Source: Bacteroidota bacterium (GTDB lineage: Bacteria > Bacteroidota > Bacteroidia > Chitinophagales > LD1). From it: a stretch of 7,309 nt of DNA. This document shows positions 4,816 to 7,309 of this stretch, one piece after another. The notes beneath the pieces are model-generated. The model was not told where the DNA came from. It worked only from the letters and a program-made list of their open reading frames with translations, and did not search any database. A program made the translations under genes and the position numbers. The stretch lies in contig PLSN01000330.1 of NCBI GenBank assembly GCA_003165135.1, forward strand, positions 1 to 7,309, given 5' to 3'. Every line of letters starts with the position of its first letter. Within the stretch, counting starts at the first letter, position 1.

Positions 4816-5310
4816 TTAATGGTAATTAGATGGTGGAATATGAATAGTTGAATCGATTGCATTATAATCCTCAAAAAAATCTTTAATGATAAATACCATA
4901 GTGGATTTGTCTTCGCCCTTTTGCATTATGACTTTCTGAGAATATTGGGCAAAATCATCACTACTTGTTCTTTTTAGATCCGCTATTGACCCTATTACTT
5001 CTTTTGATGGATACAAAAATGTTTTTGCTGTATGATAAATATATTCTTGCCCATTAAACTCAATATCTATTATAACAGAATTAAATAACCTACCAGCTAT
5101 TATTAATGGTCTATAAACCAACCAAAAAAGATCAAAGGCAAGAATAAAAAGACAACAAATGATAGTGATAATATTAAAGTCAAGTTTACAAAGCATAAGT
5201 ACAATACCACCAAATGCAGCAACAGGAAAATAAACAAAGGCTTGAAATCGGGCAACTTTTAAGCGAGTTTCTATAAACTCATGTCCCTTTTCGTTTATCT
5301 GATATTTCAT
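4816..5310 (-). CDS. Membrane protein of unknown function with a cytosolic C-terminal domain
   Basis: The product is 164 residues. A short soluble N-terminus (MKYQINEKGHEFIETRLKVA) is followed by two transmembrane helices at about 23-41 and 46-66. A mostly beta-rich soluble domain follows (about 78-145: VIIDIEFNGQEYIYHTAKTF ... QKVIMQKGEDKSTMVFIIKD). Two membrane helices followed by such a domain resemble small YcxB-like or PH-like membrane proteins, but this is only an architectural likeness and I do not recognise the family. It begins 30 nt after the accC stop with no consensus promoter in the gap, so read-through from accBC is likely. It is visibly more AT-rich than accC, which suggests relaxed constraint or later arrival. 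Confidence 0.78.
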   Translation of the reverse strand: MKYQINEKGHEFIETRLKVARFQAFVYFPVAAFGGIVLMLCKLDFNIITIICCLFILAFDLFWLVYRPLIIAGRLFNSVIIDIEFNGQEYIYHTAKTFLYPSKEVIGSIADLKRTSSDDFAQYSQKVIMQKGEDKSTMVFIIKDFFEDYNAIDSTIHIPPSNYH

Positions 5311-5340
5311 AGGGTTTTCTTTCGGTAATATATTATGTAT

Positions 5341-6711
5341 TTACGGCTGGAAATCCATATCCCTGATAGCCTGAGCATAGTCGAAGCGCTCCAGCAGGCC
5401 TGTGTCATAGCGGCCGGCGCGGAACTCCTCATTATGCATGAGTGCGATGTGGAATGGTATCGTGGTCTTGACACCCTCGATGATAAACTCTTTCATAGCA
5501 CGGTCCATCTTGACGATACACTCTTCACGGGACTTGGCGCGGCAGATGACCTTGGCCAGCAGTGAGTCATAGTATGGGGGTATGGTGTAGCCTGCATATA
5601 TATGCGTATCTACACGCACACCGTAGCCTTTTGGAGTGTGAAGGGCAGTGATACGACCCGGAGACGGCGCGAAGTTATTCAGCGGGTCCTCGGCATTGAC
5701 GCGGCACTCGATGGCGTGCATCTTGTCAGGGAAATACATCTGCCCTGAGATAGGAGTGCCTGAAGCTATGAGTATTTGTTCTTTCACAAGGTCAAAGTCC
5801 ATCACCTCCTCTGTTACGGGATGCTCTACCTGGATACGGGTATTCATTTCCATGAAGTAGAAGTTCTGATGCTTGTCCACCAGGAACTCTATAGTACCTA
5901 CACTCTCGTATTTGATAGCTTCACAGGCACGCACTGCTGCATCGCCCATCTGCTGACGGATAGTTTCATTGATAAAAGGCGATGGCGCTTCTTCGACCAG
6001 CTTCTGATGCCTGCGCTGCACAGAGCAGTCGCGTTCACTGAGATGGCATGCACGGCCATTCTGATCGCCCGCTACCTGTATCTCTATATGGTGTGGCTCC
6101 TCGATGAACTTCTCTATATATACTCCGTCATTACCAAAAGATGCTCCCGCCTCGGTACGCGCTGCAGTATAAGCCTTCTCGATCTCGGAGTCTTTCCAGA
6201 CGAGGCGCATTCCCTTTCCGCCGCCGCCAGCAGTAGCTTTGATTATGACAGGATAGCCTATTTCTTTTGCGATCCGTTTGGCATCATCCACAGATTCTAC
6301 CAGCCCACCGGAGCCCGGGATACATGGTACACCCGCTTTGATCATGGTGTCTTTAGCCGTGATCTTATCCCCCATAGCGCGGATATGCGCACCTGTCGGC
6401 CCGATAAATTTTACCCCATATTGATTGCAGAGGTCCGCGAAGTCAGCATTCTCAGCGAGAAAACCATAGCCCGGATGCACCGCATCAGCTCCTGTGAGTT
6501 CCACAGCGGCGATGATGTTGAGCATATTGAGATAGGAGTCCCTGCTTCTCGGCGGACCGATACACACAGCCTCGTCTGCGAAACGTACATGAAGGCTATC
6601 GCGGTCAGCAGTAGAGTATACCGCTACGGTTTTGATGCCCATCTCTTTGCAGGTACGGATGATACGCAGGGCTATCTCTCCTCTATTGGCTATTAATATC
6701 TTTTTGAACAT
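5341..6711 (-). CDS. accC: Acetyl-CoA carboxylase, biotin carboxylase subunit
   Basis: It carboxylates the biotin of AccB using ATP and bicarbonate, the first half-reaction of malonyl-CoA formation in the cytosol. From ATG 6711 the product is 456 residues, normal for AccC. The N-terminal domain opens [17 protein letters not shown]. The ATP-grasp part has K116, K158 and the glycine-rich loop AGGGGKGMR (161-169). The catalytic region has H207-H208, the RRHQKL stretch (233-238), E275 and [17 protein letters not shown] (286-302), which includes the metal ligands E275 and E288 and the residues N290, R292, Q294 and E296. ECRVNAEDP (335-343) carries the conserved R337 of the biotin site. An in-frame TTG at 6726 would add five residues but precedes the family-standard [12 protein letters not shown] start. 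A GGAGG (6720-6724) lies 8 nt ahead of the ATG, inside a palindromic repeat. All key residues are intact. Confidence 0.97.
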   Translation of the reverse strand: MFKKILIANRGEIALRIIRTCKEMGIKTVAVYSTADRDSLHVRFADEAVCIGPPRSRDSYLNMLNIIAAVELTGADAVHPGYGFLAENADFADLCNQYGVKFIGPTGAHIRAMGDKITAKDTMIKAGVPCIPGSGGLVESVDDAKRIAKEIGYPVIIKATAGGGGKGMRLVWKDSEIEKAYTAARTEAGASFGNDGVYIEKFIEEPHHIEIQVAGDQNGRACHLSERDCSVQRRHQKLVEEAPSPFINETIRQQMGDAAVRACEAIKYESVGTIEFLVDKHQNFYFMEMNTRIQVEHPVTEEVMDFDLVKEQILIASGTPISGQMYFPDKMHAIECRVNAEDPLNNFAPSPGRITALHTPKGYGVRVDTHIYAGYTIPPYYDSLLAKVICRAKSREECIVKMDRAMKEFIIEGVKTTIPFHIALMHNEEFRAGRYDTGLLERFDYAQAIRDMDFQP

Positions 6712-6717
6712 ATAACA

Positions 6718-6754
6718 CCCCTCCAAACCTCCCCAAAGGGGAGGCTTAACAGCC
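6718..6754. repeat. Palindromic repeat in the accB-accC gap, supplying the accC ribosome-binding region
   Basis: This is a diverged relative of one arm of the inverted repeat at 1610-1684: same layout (C-rich run, AAA, hairpin, GCTTTAACAGCC or GCTTAACAGCC end), different stem bases. Here the hairpin is CCTCCCC (6728-6734)-AAA-GGGGAGG (6738-6744), 7 bp, against CCCCC-TAAA-GGGGG in the other copy. Both halves of the stem changed together. In the accC mRNA (minus strand) the hairpin ends 16 nt before the ATG. The adjoining GGAGGGG (6718-6724) contains a GGAGG at Shine-Dalgarno distance, which could pair instead with the CCTCC of the hairpin. The element therefore both creates and may partly mask the accC ribosome-binding site. 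Confidence 0.7.
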
Positions 6755-6814
6755 GGATTACCCGGAATTAGTTAAATAATAGTTGAAGCAAAAACAGTCC
6801 ATTTATAATAGTCA

Positions 6815-7291
6815 CTATACTTTTTCTATCATGAATAAAGGCTGGTCGTACTCTACAGGTGATGATTCATCGACCAGTATTTTCACGATCTTGCCTCCGT
6901 CGCCGTCATATTCTATCTCATTGAATAGCTTCATAGCCTCTATGATACACAGCACATCACCTTTCTTGACCATATCACCGATCTTGACAAATACATCTTT
7001 GTCCGGGCCGGGCTTGCGGTAGAAAGTACCTATCATCGGCGATCTGAAAGTGGTGATATTGTCAGCTTTGGCCTGTGCTGCCTGAGTCTCGGCTGCTGTT
7101 TCTGTTTTTGTTTCCGCCTTTGGCTCAGAAGAAACGGCTGGAGCATATTGTACGATAGGCTGCATCGGTACCTGCTGCACTGTGCCCCCGTTCTTTATTG
7201 TGATCCCAAAGTCACCCTCTCTGATACCGAGTTCACTGATGCCTGATTTGGTGACCAATTTGACCAGTTCCTGTATTTGTTTTAAATCCAT
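6815..7291 (-). CDS. accB: Biotin carboxyl carrier protein of acetyl-CoA carboxylase
   Basis: It carries the biotin that AccC carboxylates and AccA/AccD uses to make malonyl-CoA. The product is 158 residues. The N-terminal helix MDLKQIQELVKLVTKSGISEL is followed by the EGDFGITIKN strand region. An Ala/Glu/Lys-rich flexible linker (about 52-77) leads to the biotinyl domain (about 80-158), which begins with FRSPMIGTFYRKPGP. The biotinylation motif is IIEAMKLFNEIE, with the modified lysine at 121 inside EAMKL. The thumb-type insertion between SPMIGTFY and KIGDMVKKGD matches bacterial AccB. The ATG at 7291 is the natural start, with only 18 bp of sequence upstream in the window (A-rich, no Shine-Dalgarno), so the promoter or upstream genes are outside. 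accC follows after a 103-nt gap containing the repeat. Confidence 0.97.
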   Translation of the reverse strand: MDLKQIQELVKLVTKSGISELGIREGDFGITIKNGGTVQQVPMQPIVQYAPAVSSEPKAETKTETAAETQAAQAKADNITTFRSPMIGTFYRKPGPDKDVFVKIGDMVKKGDVLCIIEAMKLFNEIEYDGDGGKIVKILVDESSPVEYDQPLFMIEKV

Positions 7292-7309
7292 TGTTTTTGG
7301 TTTTATGTC

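Noticed and set aside
5776..6696. 306-codon open frame antisense to accC
   Set aside because: accC is intact with all catalytic motifs in the other direction. The antisense product shows no recognisable domain, and long antisense frames commonly arise from codon bias.

Overview
The window reads as chromosomal DNA of a member of the Bacteroidota, perhaps close to Chitinophagaceae or Sphingobacteriia, though the genus cannot be fixed. The reasons are: a promoter with the Bacteroidota consensus (TTTG, 19 bp, TAnnTTTG) and two weaker ones; almost no Shine-Dalgarno sequences, with AT-rich leaders instead; a secreted protein with two TonB C-terminal domains; ribosomal proteins and AccB/AccC of Bacteroidota character; and several families of short palindromic repeats in the gaps between genes.

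Layout, left to right. Bases 80-1368 (minus strand) hold rplE-rpsN-rpsH, the middle of the spc ribosomal protein operon; rplF would be expected just off the left edge. A consensus promoter lies directly upstream of rplE, and the usual upstream neighbours rplX and rplN are absent. The 329 bases from 1369 to 1697 contain no gene. They hold a leader hairpin, the rplE promoter, a G-rich quadruplex-type stretch, two copies of a short direct repeat and a 28-bp perfect inverted repeat. Bases 1698-2582 (minus) encode a secreted protein of unknown function that may be a beta-propeller. Bases 2628-3245 carry a compact RelE/ParE-type toxin-antitoxin module on the plus strand, bracketed by two direct copies of a 47-bp element made of two hairpins. 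Bases 3273-4376 (minus) encode the secreted double TonB_C protein, with its own weaker promoter. Bases 4613-7291 (minus) look like one transcription unit: accB, accC, then two small AT-rich membrane protein genes of unknown function.

Functionally the window combines housekeeping genes (translation; the biotin carboxylase and biotin carrier parts of acetyl-CoA carboxylase, the first step of fatty acid synthesis) with an accessory middle section (toxin-antitoxin pair, orphan secreted proteins).

The most notable features are the toxin-antitoxin cassette between matched hairpin repeats, the spc operon that restarts at rplE, and a palindromic element occurring twice (1610-1684 and 6718-6754) whose stems differ in sequence but keep their pairing. 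The second copy supplies the ribosome-binding region of accC. I found no tRNA, rRNA, CRISPR array, transposase or integrase gene.
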